A stretch of 64,000 nucleotides of DNA from JACVRW01 sp963808775 (GTDB taxonomy: Bacteria; Actinomycetota; Thermoleophilia; Solirubrobacterales; Thermoleophilaceae). The stretch is taken from positions 744,001 to 808,000 of the forward strand of contig CAWEGR010000005.1 in assembly GCA_963808775.1 (NCBI GenBank). Reading direction: 5' to 3'. The position numbers and the translations under genes were made by a program. Below, piece after piece: positions 8,172 through 16,587 of this stretch (positions are counted from its first letter, which is position 1; every line of letters begins with the position of its first letter). Below the pieces are notes generated by a model, which did no database searches, was not told where the DNA came from, and worked only from the letters and a program-made list of their open reading frames with translations.

Positions 8172-8534
8172 ATGGCGCTCGCGGATGAATTCCAGGCCGT
8201 GCTGGACAGCATGCCGCCCGACTGGACGCAGCTCGAGCTCGACATGCGGCTCGCGGACGAGGACCGCTACGTGGAGGCGGCCACGCTGCTGACGACCATC
8301 AACGCCATGCCGTACTCGGAGCACGACTGGCACTGGCGCCTGCGCGTGGCGAACCAGTTCGGGCACGCGGCCGCCGCCGAGACCGTCCACGGCACGCTCG
8401 GCCTGCTCGACGCGAACGGCATCGAGGGCGAGCTCGTGGTGAGGGAGGCCCGGTCCGGCCGCGTCGAGGTCGTGCAGATGTGGGGGCGCCCGGAGTCGGT
8501 GCGCCAGGAGTTCCGCCGCAGGCGCGACCAGTAG
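8172..8534 (+). CDS. Conserved hypothetical protein, 120 residues
   Basis: A small acidic protein with an intact frame from ATG 8172. The middle part (MPYSEHDWHWRLRVANQFGHAA) is rich in His and Trp, and the second half reads as a beta hairpin with basic C-terminus (REFRRRR). No enzyme motif or membrane segment is visible. It lies 28 bp after the DtxR gene and six bases before the next gene, so it may belong to the same transcript. I do not recognise the family. Confidence 0.6.
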   Translation: MALADEFQAVLDSMPPDWTQLELDMRLADEDRYVEAATLLTTINAMPYSEHDWHWRLRVANQFGHAAAAETVHGTLGLLDANGIEGELVVREARSGRVEVVQMWGRPESVRQEFRRRRDQ

Positions 8535-8540
8535 GGCCCG

Positions 8541-8864
8541 ATGGCGCGGGTGGCACTGCTCTGCCCGGACCTGCTGTTCGGCTCGAAGCTCGAGGGCGCG
8601 CTGCGCGCCGGCGGACACGAGCCGGTGCGCGTGGGGGAGGACGCCGAGCTGCTCGTGGTCGACCTGACGGCCGACCCGGACGAGCGCATCGAGAGCTCGG
8701 CGGAGGCGGGTCTGCCGCGGCTCGGCTTCTATTCGCACGTGGAGCACGACGTGCGGCTGCGCGCGGAGGCGGCGGGCTTCGAGCGGGTCGTTCCGCGCTC
8801 GCGCATGGCGCGCGAGCCGGTGGCGCTCGTCGAGGGCCTACTCGGCGCGCGAGACGCCGACTGA
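8541..8864 (+). CDS. Atypical receiver-like protein
   Basis: 107 residues with the alternating strand-helix order of a CheY-type receiver: VALLCPDLLFGSKL, LLVVDLTADP (Asp at the phosphoacceptor strand), LGFYSHV (Ser position) and a final helix. The acidic pair after strand 1 is missing and the conserved Lys is replaced by Arg (VVPRSRM). I read it as a pseudo-receiver that cannot be phosphorylated in the usual way. The 3' end overlaps the convergent binding-protein gene by 27 bases. Confidence 0.5.
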   Translation: MARVALLCPDLLFGSKLEGALRAGGHEPVRVGEDAELLVVDLTADPDERIESSAEAGLPRLGFYSHVEHDVRLRAEAAGFERVVPRSRMAREPVALVEGLLGARDAD

Positions 8865-9773
8865 GAACGCGCGACGCACGTCCGGTGCGGCGTCGAGGAT
8901 GCCGAAGCGCGAGTCGAAGCGCGCCCAGCCCTCGAGGGCGGGCCCCCTGAGGCCGACCGGCGGGCGCAGGGCCGGGGCGATCGCATCGAACTGGGCCGCG
9001 ACGAGCGCGCTGTCCGCCCCGGACGCCCTCGCGATCTCCTCGAGCACCGGCGCCGGGTCGCGCAGCGCCGAGCGCGTGCCGCGCCGGATGGCCGCGAGCG
9101 CCTCCTCGACCAGCTCGGGCTCGTCCTCGAGCGTCTCGCGCTCGACGGCCAGCACCAGCTCCGGGTAGCGCGGCGCCCCGTAGCGATCGACCCGGAACTC
9201 GCGCGTGTCGACGCCGCGAGCGCGCAGCGCCACGCCCTCGACGTTCCAGAACGAGACCACGGCGTCGACGCGGCCCGTGATCAGGCTCGGCACGGCGGAG
9301 AAGCCGATCGTGACCGTGCGGACGCGCTCCGGATCGCCGCCGTCGCCCTCGACCACCGCGCGCAGCACGGCGTCGTCGGACGGCAGGCCGGTCACTCCCA
9401 CGCGCCTCCCCTCGAGGTCGCGCGGCCGCCGGATCTCGGGATCGCCGGCGATCACCGCCGCCAGCGGGCGCTGGACGAGGGCGCCCACGCCGACGACATC
9501 CCGGCCGGCGGCGCGCGCCAGACCGAGGTCGTGGATGTCCACCACGGCCATGTCCGCGCGGCCCGCCGCGAGCAGCTTGAGCGAGTCGGTGGACGACGAC
9601 GGCACGCGGATCTCGAGGTCCTCGCCCGCCGCGTAGATGCCGGCGTGCGCCGCGTTCGGCTGGAAGTCGAGCGCGACGGTGGGCGTGTCGGCGCCCGAGT
9701 CGCCGCCGCAGCCGGCGAGGACCGCGAGGACGGGCACGGCGCACGCGGCGAGGGATCGAATCACGAGGGACAC
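8838..9773 (-). CDS. NMT1/THI5-like ABC transporter substrate-binding lipoprotein
   Basis: 311 residues with a lipobox LAGC and the NMT1/ThiY start of the mature domain (VALDFQPNAAHAGIYAA). ThiY-type proteins bind formylaminopyrimidine for thiamine salvage; relatives bind sulfonates or riboflavin. The mid-domain hinge RRPRDLEGRRVGVTG is typical. About ten residues seem to be missing after GIYAA, where relatives have a GYF segment before the next strand (GEDLEIRVPSS). No permease or ATPase gene lies next to it and no TPP riboswitch is evident upstream, so its transporter partner must be elsewhere. Confidence 0.75.
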   Translation of the reverse strand: MSLVIRSLAACAVPVLAVLAGCGGDSGADTPTVALDFQPNAAHAGIYAAGEDLEIRVPSSSTDSLKLLAAGRADMAVVDIHDLGLARAAGRDVVGVGALVQRPLAAVIAGDPEIRRPRDLEGRRVGVTGLPSDDAVLRAVVEGDGGDPERVRTVTIGFSAVPSLITGRVDAVVSFWNVEGVALRARGVDTREFRVDRYGAPRYPELVLAVERETLEDEPELVEEALAAIRRGTRSALRDPAPVLEEIARASGADSALVAAQFDAIAPALRPPVGLRGPALEGWARFDSRFGILDAAPDVRRAFSVGVSRAE

Positions 9774-9808
9774 GGTTCTTTCACCTTCTCATCGCACCAA
9801 ATTCACGA

Positions 9809-9827
9809 GCGATCGCGCCGCGATCGC
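9809..9827. promoter_or_regulatory. Paired GCGATCGC inverted repeat in divergent promoter region
   Basis: Two copies of the self-complementary octamer GCGATCGC, separated by three bases, lie between the divergent binding-protein and PhoX-like genes. The position and symmetry suit an operator for one or both genes; no regulator can be assigned. Confidence 0.3.
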
Positions 9828-9841
9828 CACAATCGGCGCCA

Positions 9842-11038
9842 GTGAGCTCTCTCGACCGCCGCGAGTTCGTCGGCCTGGGCCTGGGCGGCGTGGCCGCCGT
9901 GACGCTCGGTGCGCTGTTCTGGGACGAGCTGTTCGAAACCGCGGAGAGCCGCCCGATGCGCCACGGCGGGGGCTACGGCCCGCTGCGCCCGCCGGACGAG
10001 CACGGGATCCGGCTCCCGGACGGCTTCCGGGCCCGGATGGTCGCCCGCGGGGGCGAGCCCGTGGCCGGCACGGGCTACCGCTGGCACCTCGCGTCGGACG
10101 GCATGGCGACCTTCCCGGACGACGGCGGCGGCTTCGTGCTCGCCTCGAACTCGGAGAGGCTCGACGGCGGCGCCTCGGCGATCCGCTTCGGCTCCGGCGG
10201 CGAGATCGAGGACGCGTACCGCATCCTCGCCGGGACGAGCCAGAACTGCTCGGGCGGCGGCACGCCATGGGGCACCTGGCTGTCGTGCGAGGAGGTGGAG
10301 TCCGGCCGCGTCTGGGAGTGCGACCCCGGCGGGCGTGGCCGCGCACGCCCGCGCGACGCGATGGGCGTCTTCAAGCACGAGGCGGCCGCCGTCGACCCGG
10401 AGGGCCGCCGCGTCTACATGACCGAGGACCTGGTCGACGGCGGTCTCTATCGCTTCACGCCGGAGCGCTGGCCGGACCTGTCCGCCGGCCGGCTCGAGGT
10501 CGCGAGCGTCGAGCCGGGCGGGGCGGTGCGCTGGCTGGCGGTTCCGGATCCGCTGGCGCGCCGTGAGGCGATCCGCCGCCAGGTCCGCGGCGCGACCCGC
10601 TTCAAGCGCGGCGAGGGCATCTGGCTCGAGGGCCACACGCTCTACGTGGCCACGACCGCCGACCATCGCGTGCACGCCTACGACACCCGCGCCGCGCGGA
10701 TCCGGGTGATCTACGACGGCCTCGCCTCGCGCAGCGCCCCGCTCCTGCGCGTGGACGCCCTGACGGGAACGGGCGCCGGCGAGGTGTTCGTCTGCGAGGA
10801 CATCGCGACGGACGAGATCGACATCGGCGTGATCGACCGCGAGCGGCGCGTGTCGCGCTTTCTCTCCGTCACGGGACCGCAGCACGCGCGCAGCGAGCTG
10901 ACGGGCGTCACGTTCGATCCGTCGGGCCGGCGGATGTTCTTCGCGTCACAGCGGGCCTTCCCGCCGAACGGCCTCGAGCCCGGGCCCGGGGCGGTCTACG
11001 AGGTCACCGGGCCGTTCGCGGGCACTACGATGGGCTGA
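9842..11038 (+). CDS. PhoX-family (DUF839) phosphatase-like protein, Tat-exported
   Basis: 398 residues from GTG. The N-terminus has a twin-arginine motif (LDRREFVGLG) and a hydrophobic stretch. The segment QNCSGGGTPWGTWLSCEE is diagnostic for the PhoX/DUF839 beta-propeller, in which the Glu and Cys region holds Ca and Fe in bona fide alkaline phosphatases. Further blades show FKHEAAAVDP and VYMTEDLVDGGLYRF. Phosphate-ester hydrolysis outside the membrane is the family role; substrate and Pho regulation cannot be judged. Its stop TGA shares a base with an ATG that opens the next gene region. Confidence 0.85.
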   Translation: MSSLDRREFVGLGLGGVAAVTLGALFWDELFETAESRPMRHGGGYGPLRPPDEHGIRLPDGFRARMVARGGEPVAGTGYRWHLASDGMATFPDDGGGFVLASNSERLDGGASAIRFGSGGEIEDAYRILAGTSQNCSGGGTPWGTWLSCEEVESGRVWECDPGGRGRARPRDAMGVFKHEAAAVDPEGRRVYMTEDLVDGGLYRFTPERWPDLSAGRLEVASVEPGGAVRWLAVPDPLARREAIRRQVRGATRFKRGEGIWLEGHTLYVATTADHRVHAYDTRAARIRVIYDGLASRSAPLLRVDALTGTGAGEVFVCEDIATDEIDIGVIDRERRVSRFLSVTGPQHARSELTGVTFDPSGRRMFFASQRAFPPNGLEPGPGAVYEVTGPFAGTTMG

Positions 11039-11041
11039 TGG

Positions 11042-12535
11042 AAGCCGCTACGCGAGACTCGCCTGCTCGACAACTACATCGCCGGCGCATGGACCGCGCC
11101 GTCGGCCGGCGCCGAGGCCCTCGACGTCACGAACCCGGCAACCGGCGAGGTGCTCGCGCGCGTGCCCCTGTCCACGGCTTCCGACCTCGACGCCGCCGTG
11201 AGCGCCGCGCGCGAGGCGCTTCCGGTCTGGCGCGACGTCAGCGTGATCGAGCGCGGCCGCCGGCTGTTCGCCCTGCGCGAGGGCCTGAATGGGCGCCGCG
11301 AGGACCTGGCGCGCTCGGTGACCACCGAGATGGGCAAGACGATCGGCGATGCCCGCGCGGAGGTCGCCCGCATGATCGAGATGGTCGAGTGCGCCTGCGC
11401 CGTGCCGACCACCATGCAGGGCCGCATCCTCGAGGACGTCTCGCGCGGGATCGACGCCGAGACGATCCGCCAGCCGGTCGGCGTCTGCGCCGCGATCGTC
11501 CCGTTCAACTTCCCGGCGATGGTGCCGTTCTGGTTCCTGCCGTTCGCGATCGCCTGCGGGAACACCTTCATCCTCAAGCCCTCGGAGCAGGTGCCGCTGA
11601 CCCAGCAGATCGCGTTCGAGGTGATCGAGACGCTCGACCTGCCGCCCGGCGTGGTCAACCTCGTCAACGGCGGCCGCGAGATCGTCGAGGGAATTCTCGA
11701 CCACCCGGGCATCGACGCCGTCTCGTTCGTCGGCTCCGCGCCCGTGGCGAAGATCGTCTACGAGCGCTCCGCGAAGGCCGGCAAGCGCGTGCAGGCGCTC
11801 GGCGGGGCGAAGAACCACATGGTCGTCATGCCGGATGCCGTGATCGACAAGACCGTCAGCGGGATCATCGGCTCGGCCTTCGGGGCCGCAGGCCAGCGCT
11901 GCATGGCGGGCTCCGTCGTCGTGACCGTCGGGGAGGCCCACGAGCGCCTCGTGCCCGCCCTGAGGGAGGCCACCGAGAAGATCCGCCTCGGCGACGGGCT
12001 CGACGAGGACTCGGAGCTCGGCCCCGTCGTGTCCGAGGCGGCGCGCGAGCGCATCATCGGGATGATCGACAAGGGCGTCGAGGCCGGAGCCGAGCTGCTC
12101 GTGGACGGACGCGAGGCGGGCGACGGCGCCGGCTGCTTCGTCGGCGCCACGATCCTCTCCGGCGCCACGGCCGACATGGAGATCGTGCAGGAGGAGATCT
12201 TCGGGCCGGTGCTGTCGCTCGTGAACGTGGCGACGCTCGACGAGGCGATCGAGACGATCTCGCGCTCGCGCTTCGGCAACGGCGTGTCGATCTTCACGGA
12301 GTCGGGCGCCGCGGTGCGGCGCTTCAAGCACGACGTCGAGGCGGGCATGGTCGGCGTCAACATCGGCGTCGCGGCGCCGGTTGCGTTCTTCCCGTTCTCC
12401 GGCTGGAAGGACTCGTTCCTCGGCGACCTGCACGCGCACGGTCCGGACGCGGTCGAGTTCTACACGCGCAAGAAGACGATCACGACACGCTTCTACTCGA
12501 GCGGCGAGTCGGGCTCCTACTTCGTCGAGAACTAG
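11042..12535 (+). CDS. mmsA: Methylmalonate-semialdehyde dehydrogenase (CoA-acylating); start codon unclear
   Basis: The frame reads LLDNYIAGAWTAP from about 11066, then DVTNPATGEVLARV, the N-terminal region of the MmsA aldehyde dehydrogenase branch. Further hallmarks are PFNFPAMVPFWFLPFA, SFVGSAPVAK and the nucleophile Cys in GAAGQRCMAGS. The enzyme converts malonate or methylmalonate semialdehyde and CoA to acetyl- or propionyl-CoA in valine and inositol breakdown. The frame has no ATG/GTG before GTG 11150, which would remove conserved residues. An ATG at 11038 lies one frame away, so a one-base indel near 11050 is likely. Confidence 0.88.
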   Translation, partial: KPLRETRLLDNYIAGAWTAPSAGAEALDVTNPATGEVLARVPLSTASDLDAAVSAAREALPVWRDVSVIERGRRLFALREGLNGRREDLARSVTTEMGKTIGDARAEVARMIEMVECACAVPTTMQGRILEDVSRGIDAETIRQPVGVCAAIVPFNFPAMVPFWFLPFAIACGNTFILKPSEQVPLTQQIAFEVIETLDLPPGVVNLVNGGREIVEGILDHPGIDAVSFVGSAPVAKIVYERSAKAGKRVQALGGAKNHMVVMPDAVIDKTVSGIIGSAFGAAGQRCMAGSVVVTVGEAHERLVPALREATEKIRLGDGLDEDSELGPVVSEAARERIIGMIDKGVEAGAELLVDGREAGDGAGCFVGATILSGATADMEIVQEEIFGPVLSLVNVATLDEAIETISRSRFGNGVSIFTESGAAVRRFKHDVEAGMVGVNIGVAAPVAFFPFSGWKDSFLGDLHAHGPDAVEFYTRKKTITTRFYSSGESGSYFVEN

Positions 12536-13281
12536 CGGAACAGGTCGTCCTCGGGCGCGCGCCGCAGTGGCGCCGCGCCCGGCCCGTCGTCCGCACTGAC
12601 GTAGCGCGCGAGGCCGCGCACGAGCACCACGGGCTGCGACGAGTCCTTCGCGCGCGCCAGGTCGGCGGCCGCCGCGGCGGCGTCGGCGACCGCTATCGAG
12701 GTGGCGTGAAGCTCGCGTCCGAAGGCATCCGCGCGGCCCGACCACGGGTCGACCGCCGTCAGCCCGGCGACCCCGATCGCCACGTCGACCTGACCCGTGC
12801 GCCACGCGCGCCCGAACGAGTCGGTGACGATCACCGCCGGCCGGACGCCCCGCGCGGCCCCGAGGCCGTCGCGGAGCCGGCGCGCGGAGGCGTCGGGGTC
12901 CTCCGGCAACAGGATCAGCTCGTCCTCGCCCGCCGCGTTCGAGCGGTCCACGCCCGCGTTCGCGCAGACGAAGCCGTGCCGCGTGACGCAGATCAGCGGC
13001 CCTCGGGCCGACAGCAGCTCCACCGACTCGTCGAGCACCGCCTGCACGAGGCGGGGGTCGCGGTCGCGCTCGGCGCCGAGCGCGCGTGCGCGCTCACCGG
13101 CCTCGATCTCGGCGAGCCGGCGCGTGCGGCCCTCGGCCTTCGATACCACCTTGTGCGCGACGGCGACGAGGTCGCCGGACGTGAGATCGTCCGGGAGAAC
13201 GGCGGCAATCAGGGCGGCGAGGTCGTCGCCCGCCCGGATCTGCGGCAGGGCGGGGAGCCCGACGCACTCGAGCGAAGGCAC
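12532..13281 (-). CDS. cofE: Coenzyme F420-0:L-glutamate ligase
   Basis: 249 residues, the size of a stand-alone CofE (the N-terminal half of FbiB). Motifs include GDLVAVAHKVVSKAEGR, CVTRHGFVCANAGVDRSN and VIVTDSFGRAWRTGQVDVAIG, which form the GTP and metal site. CofE adds the glutamate tail to F420-0 using GTP. It starts with GTG directly after the stop of cofC, and cofD lies just upstream, so the three form one minus-strand F420 operon. The stop overlaps that of mmsA on the other strand. Confidence 0.9.
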   Translation of the reverse strand: MPSLECVGLPALPQIRAGDDLAALIAAVLPDDLTSGDLVAVAHKVVSKAEGRTRRLAEIEAGERARALGAERDRDPRLVQAVLDESVELLSARGPLICVTRHGFVCANAGVDRSNAAGEDELILLPEDPDASARRLRDGLGAARGVRPAVIVTDSFGRAWRTGQVDVAIGVAGLTAVDPWSGRADAFGRELHATSIAVADAAAAAADLARAKDSSQPVVLVRGLARYVSADDGPGAAPLRRAPEDDLFR

Positions 13282-13974
13282 TCAGGCGGCCGTCGCGCGC
13301 GACACCCGCACCGCCGAGGCGCGGGCGCGCGAGCGGTCGAGCTGGCGCAGCGCCCCGCGCGTCGAGGGAGCGCGCCCGCGGCAGCCCTCGAGGGCCGTGG
13401 CGAGCTCGTTCAGGTCGTCCGGCGTGTCGACATCGAACATGAGCGACGCAACGCGCTCGACAGCCGGCTCGCCGCCCGCGGCGCGCGCCGCCGCCACGTG
13501 GCGCTCGAAGCTCCCCGGCCCGAAGCTCGGCTCGATCGCGTCCGGCGGCGAGAGCAGCAGGGCGTTCGTGCCGGTGCCGTGGCGGTCCGGCACGATCGCG
13601 ACGGCGTCGTCGAGCTCGAGCAGCGCCGCCACCTCCACGGGGTCGAGCAGCGGCGTGTCGCCCGGGACGAGCAGCGCGCGCTCGTAGGAGGCGGCGAGCG
13701 CGTAGCGGATTCCGATCAGCGCCGCCTCCGACTGCCCGGCCTGCTCGGTGTCGCGCAGCACCTGCACCCGCTCGCCGAGCGCGGCGGACTCGGCCACGCG
13801 GTCGGCGGTCACGACCGCCACGGAATCGAGGCCGGGCACGTGGCGGAGCGAGGTCAACACGTCCGAGAACATCGCCTGCGCGAGCGCCTGGCGCGAGCCG
13901 GCGCCGAGCAGTCCCGCCAACCGCTGCTTCGCGGCCGTGAAGCTCTTAACCGGCAGGATGGCGATGGTCGACAT
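13282..13974 (-). CDS. cofC: 2-phospho-L-lactate (or PEP) guanylyltransferase
   Basis: 230 residues with the nucleotidyltransferase fold. The N-terminus STIAILPVKSFTAAKQRL is the CofC/FbiD signature, and LLVPGDTPLLDP and the HGTGTNALLL segment complete the active site. The enzyme joins GTP to phospholactate or phosphoenolpyruvate and passes the product to CofD. The start is ATG at 13974; it lies 47 bp after the end of cofD. A basic tail of about 25 residues after the core is unremarkable. Confidence 0.9.
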   Translation of the reverse strand: MSTIAILPVKSFTAAKQRLAGLLGAGSRQALAQAMFSDVLTSLRHVPGLDSVAVVTADRVAESAALGERVQVLRDTEQAGQSEAALIGIRYALAASYERALLVPGDTPLLDPVEVAALLELDDAVAIVPDRHGTGTNALLLSPPDAIEPSFGPGSFERHVAAARAAGGEPAVERVASLMFDVDTPDDLNELATALEGCRGRAPSTRGALRQLDRSRARASAVRVSRATAA

Positions 13975-14021
13975 CGGGAGGGCCAGGGGCAGCGTACCTG
14001 CGGATCGCCCGGCGGCGGCCC

Positions 14022-14933
14022 TCAGCCCGCGAGCTTCACCGCAAACTCCAGGGTGTTCGTGGCAACCGTCACGCGCGAGCTCGCGTCGGCCATGAGCGTG
14101 TCGCAGACGAGAGCGGGAATGCCCTCGACCTCCTCGTCCGCCACCAGGCCCTCGAGCAGGTCGCCGTAGGCCCCCGCGATGCCCTGCGCGTTCGTCTCGA
14201 TCCCCGCGAACGCGCAGAAGTCGTCCGTCGGGCCCTTGAGCGTCTCGCCGCCCACGAAGGGGCTGACGGCGACCACCGGCGCCTTCGCGGAGCGGACGGC
14301 CTCGCGCATGCCGGGAAGCGCGAGGATCGGGCCGATCGATATCACCGGGTTCGAGGGGCCGATCAGGATCACGTCGGCCTCCGCCAGCGCCGCCAGCGCG
14401 TCGTCGCTCGGCCGCGCCCGGTGGATGCCGCGCAGCTCGACCGCGTCGATCGGGCCCTTCGCGCGGTCGACGATCATGAACTCCTGGAAGGGCAGCTTGC
14501 GCCCGCCCGCTCCGACCCAGGTGGCCACGCGCTGGTCCGACATCGGCAGCACGCGGGAGCGGACGCCCATCGCCTCGACCACCGCGCCGTGCGCCTCGGT
14601 CAGGCGGTGGCCGGCGCGCAGGCGCTCCGTCCGGACGAGGCACATGGCCAGGTCGCGGTCGCCGAGCCGGAACCAGATCGTCCGCCCCGCGGCCTCGAGC
14701 TCCTCCATAACGCGCCAGCTGTCGCCGCGAAGGCCGTAGCCGCGCTCCTCGTCGATCTCGTCGGCGAGCCACCAGGTGACGAGATCGGGGTCGGGCGAGA
14801 CGTGCACGCCGTAGGCGTCGACGTCGTCGCCCGTGTTCGCGATCACCGTCAGCTCGTCCGTGAGCTCGGCGAGCCCGCGCGCGAGCTTCGCCCCGCCCGT
14901 GCCGCCCGAGAGCAGTACGACCCGCTCGCCCAC
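14022..14933 (-). CDS. cofD: 2-phospho-L-lactate transferase
   Basis: 303 residues starting with GTG. The N-terminal VVLLSGGTGGAKLARGL and IANTGDDVDAYGVHVSPDPD are diagnostic for CofD/FbiA, which transfers the lactyl-phosphate or enolpyruvyl-phosphate group to Fo. The C-terminal block has ILIGPSNPVISIGPIL and VAVSPFVGGETLKGPTDDF. The gene is first in the cofD-cofC-cofE order, with its start a few bases from the end of the short-chain dehydrogenase gene. Confidence 0.93.
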   Translation of the reverse strand: MGERVVLLSGGTGGAKLARGLAELTDELTVIANTGDDVDAYGVHVSPDPDLVTWWLADEIDEERGYGLRGDSWRVMEELEAAGRTIWFRLGDRDLAMCLVRTERLRAGHRLTEAHGAVVEAMGVRSRVLPMSDQRVATWVGAGGRKLPFQEFMIVDRAKGPIDAVELRGIHRARPSDDALAALAEADVILIGPSNPVISIGPILALPGMREAVRSAKAPVVAVSPFVGGETLKGPTDDFCAFAGIETNAQGIAGAYGDLLEGLVADEEVEGIPALVCDTLMADASSRVTVATNTLEFAVKLAG

Positions 14934-14939
14934 GCGCCG

Positions 14940-15789
14940 CTAGGCCCTCGCGGGCTCGGGCCAGCCGTCGACGAAGATGTCGAGCGTCAGGTCCGCGCCC
15001 TCGGCCGCGTAGCCGCTGAAGTCCGTCACGCCCGCGTCGGCGAGCACCTCGTCGTCGATGAACGTGTTGCCGGTGCACTCGCGCGGGTCGCGCACGAGAA
15101 CCGCCTGAGCGGCGTCAGCCCATGATCTCGGGCACGCGGGAGCGCGCCATCGCCTCGTCGCCGCCGAGCAGGTTCTGCACCGCGGCGGTCGCGATGATCG
15201 TGCGCGGCCAGAGGCAGTTGGCGCCGATGCCGGCCTCGGCCTCGTCCTCCGCCACGCCGAGCGTGATCATCGTCATGCCCATCTTGGAGAGCGTGTAGGC
15301 GCTGTGCGAGCGCAGCCAGCGCCGGTCGACCGAGAGCGGCGGGGAGAGCGTCAGCACGTGGGCGTGGTCCGACTCGCGCAGGTGCGGCAGGCACGCGCGC
15401 GTGACCACGAACGTGCCGCGCGCGTTGATCGTCTGCATGAGGTCGAAGCGCTTGACCTCGAGGTCGCGCATCGGCGCGAGATTGATCGCGCTGGCGTTGT
15501 TGACGACGATGTCGATCCCGCCGAAGCGCTCGACCGTCTGCGCCACCGCCCGCTCGACCCCGTCCGCGTCGCGGATGTCGCCCACGATCGCGAGCGCCTC
15601 GCCGCCCGCCGCCTCGATCTCCTCCGCCGCGGTGTAGATCGTCCCCGGCAGGCGCGGGTGCGGCTCGGCGGTCTTGGCGATCAGCGCGATCCGCGCCCCG
15701 TCGCGCGCCGCCCTCAGCGCGATCGAGAGCCCGATCCCGCGGCTGCCCCCTGACATGAAGATCGTGCGGCCACTGAGCGAGTTCGTCAT
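14940..15789 (-). pseudogene. Short-chain dehydrogenase (HSDL2-like), frameshifted near its C-terminus
   Basis: The N-terminal part from ATG 15789 reads GRTIFMSGGSRGIG, then NNASAINL, LSPPLSV and SAYTLSKMGMT, the active site of the HSDL2-like SDR group. The frame stops after VPEIMG at 15115. One base over, the protein continues as DAAQAVLVRDPRECTGNTFID and ends in the expected GWPEP at 14940. One extra G in the run at about 15120 therefore explains the break. I take this as a sequencing indel or a recent mutation in an otherwise normal gene of about 282 residues. Substrate unknown. Confidence 0.75.
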
Positions 15790-15834
15790 GGGCCGAACCC
15801 TACGGCCCCGGCCCGCGCTACGCTCCCGCGCGGC

Positions 15835-16584
15835 TTGCGGCTCGCGGGACGGACAGCGCTGGTGACCGGTGGTGCGTCTGGCATCGGCGCCGCGACCTCG
15901 CGGCGCCTCGCGGCCGAGGGCGCCCGCGTGGCGGTCACCGACATGAACGCCGAGGGCGCGCGCCAGGTGGCGGACGAGATCGACGGCGCCGCGTTCGAGC
16001 TCGACGTGCGCTCGGGCGAGTCGATCGCCGCCGCGCTCGCCGGGGCCGAGGCGGAGCTCGGGCCGGTCGACGTGCTCGTGAACAACGCCGGCTACGACGA
16101 GTGGGGCTGGTTCACGAAGACGGACCCCGACCTGTGGGACCGCGTGCTGGCGGTGAACCTGCGCGGCGTGATCGCGGTGACGCACGCGGTGCTGCCGGGC
16201 ATGCAGGAGCGCCGCTACGGCCGCATCGTGACCACGGCGTCGGAGGCGGGGCGGGTCGGTTCGAGCGGATCGGCGATCTACTCGGCCGCCAAGGCGGGCG
16301 TGATCGGCTTCATGAAGGCGCTCGCGATCGAGAACGGCCGCTACGGCATCACCTGCAACGCGGTGGCGCCGGGGCCGATCGAGACGCCGCTCCTGATGGG
16401 CGCGCCCGAGGCGCTCGGCGAGATCGGCAACCGGCTCGTCGAGACGATGGTCGCCTCGACCAACCTGCGCCGGCTGGGGCAGCCCGAGGAGGTGGCGGGC
16501 GCGATCGCCTTCCTCGCGTCGGACGACGCCTCCTACGTGACGGGCCAGGCGCTCGGCGTCAGCGGCGGGCTTGCCAGGATCTAG
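15835..16584 (+). CDS. SDR-family NAD(P)-dependent oxidoreductase
   Basis: 249 residues, probably starting with TTG at 15835 because the beta-alpha-beta motif follows at once (RTALVTGGASGIGAATSRRL). NNAG, the Ser in TTASEAGRV, YSAAK (Tyr/Lys pair) and PGPIETPLL are in place. The segment WGWFTKTDPDLWDRV resembles 2-hydroxycyclohexanecarboxyl-CoA dehydrogenase (BadH) and 3-oxoacyl reductases. It is followed after three bases by HMG-CoA lyase, so a role in acyl-CoA breakdown is plausible. Confidence 0.88.
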   Translation: MRLAGRTALVTGGASGIGAATSRRLAAEGARVAVTDMNAEGARQVADEIDGAAFELDVRSGESIAAALAGAEAELGPVDVLVNNAGYDEWGWFTKTDPDLWDRVLAVNLRGVIAVTHAVLPGMQERRYGRIVTTASEAGRVGSSGSAIYSAAKAGVIGFMKALAIENGRYGITCNAVAPGPIETPLLMGAPEALGEIGNRLVETMVASTNLRRLGQPEEVAGAIAFLASDDASYVTGQALGVSGGLARI

Positions 16585-16587
16585 AGC

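Noticed and set aside
9742..9841. TPP riboswitch before the ThiY-like gene
   Set aside because: The 100 bases upstream show no thi-box core; only the GCGATCGC pair is visible.
11038..14169. Very long plus-strand open frame (1043 codons)
   Set aside because: It runs in a shifted frame across mmsA and the antisense of cofE/cofC, is Arg-rich and shows no domain. It is a shadow of high-GC codon bias.
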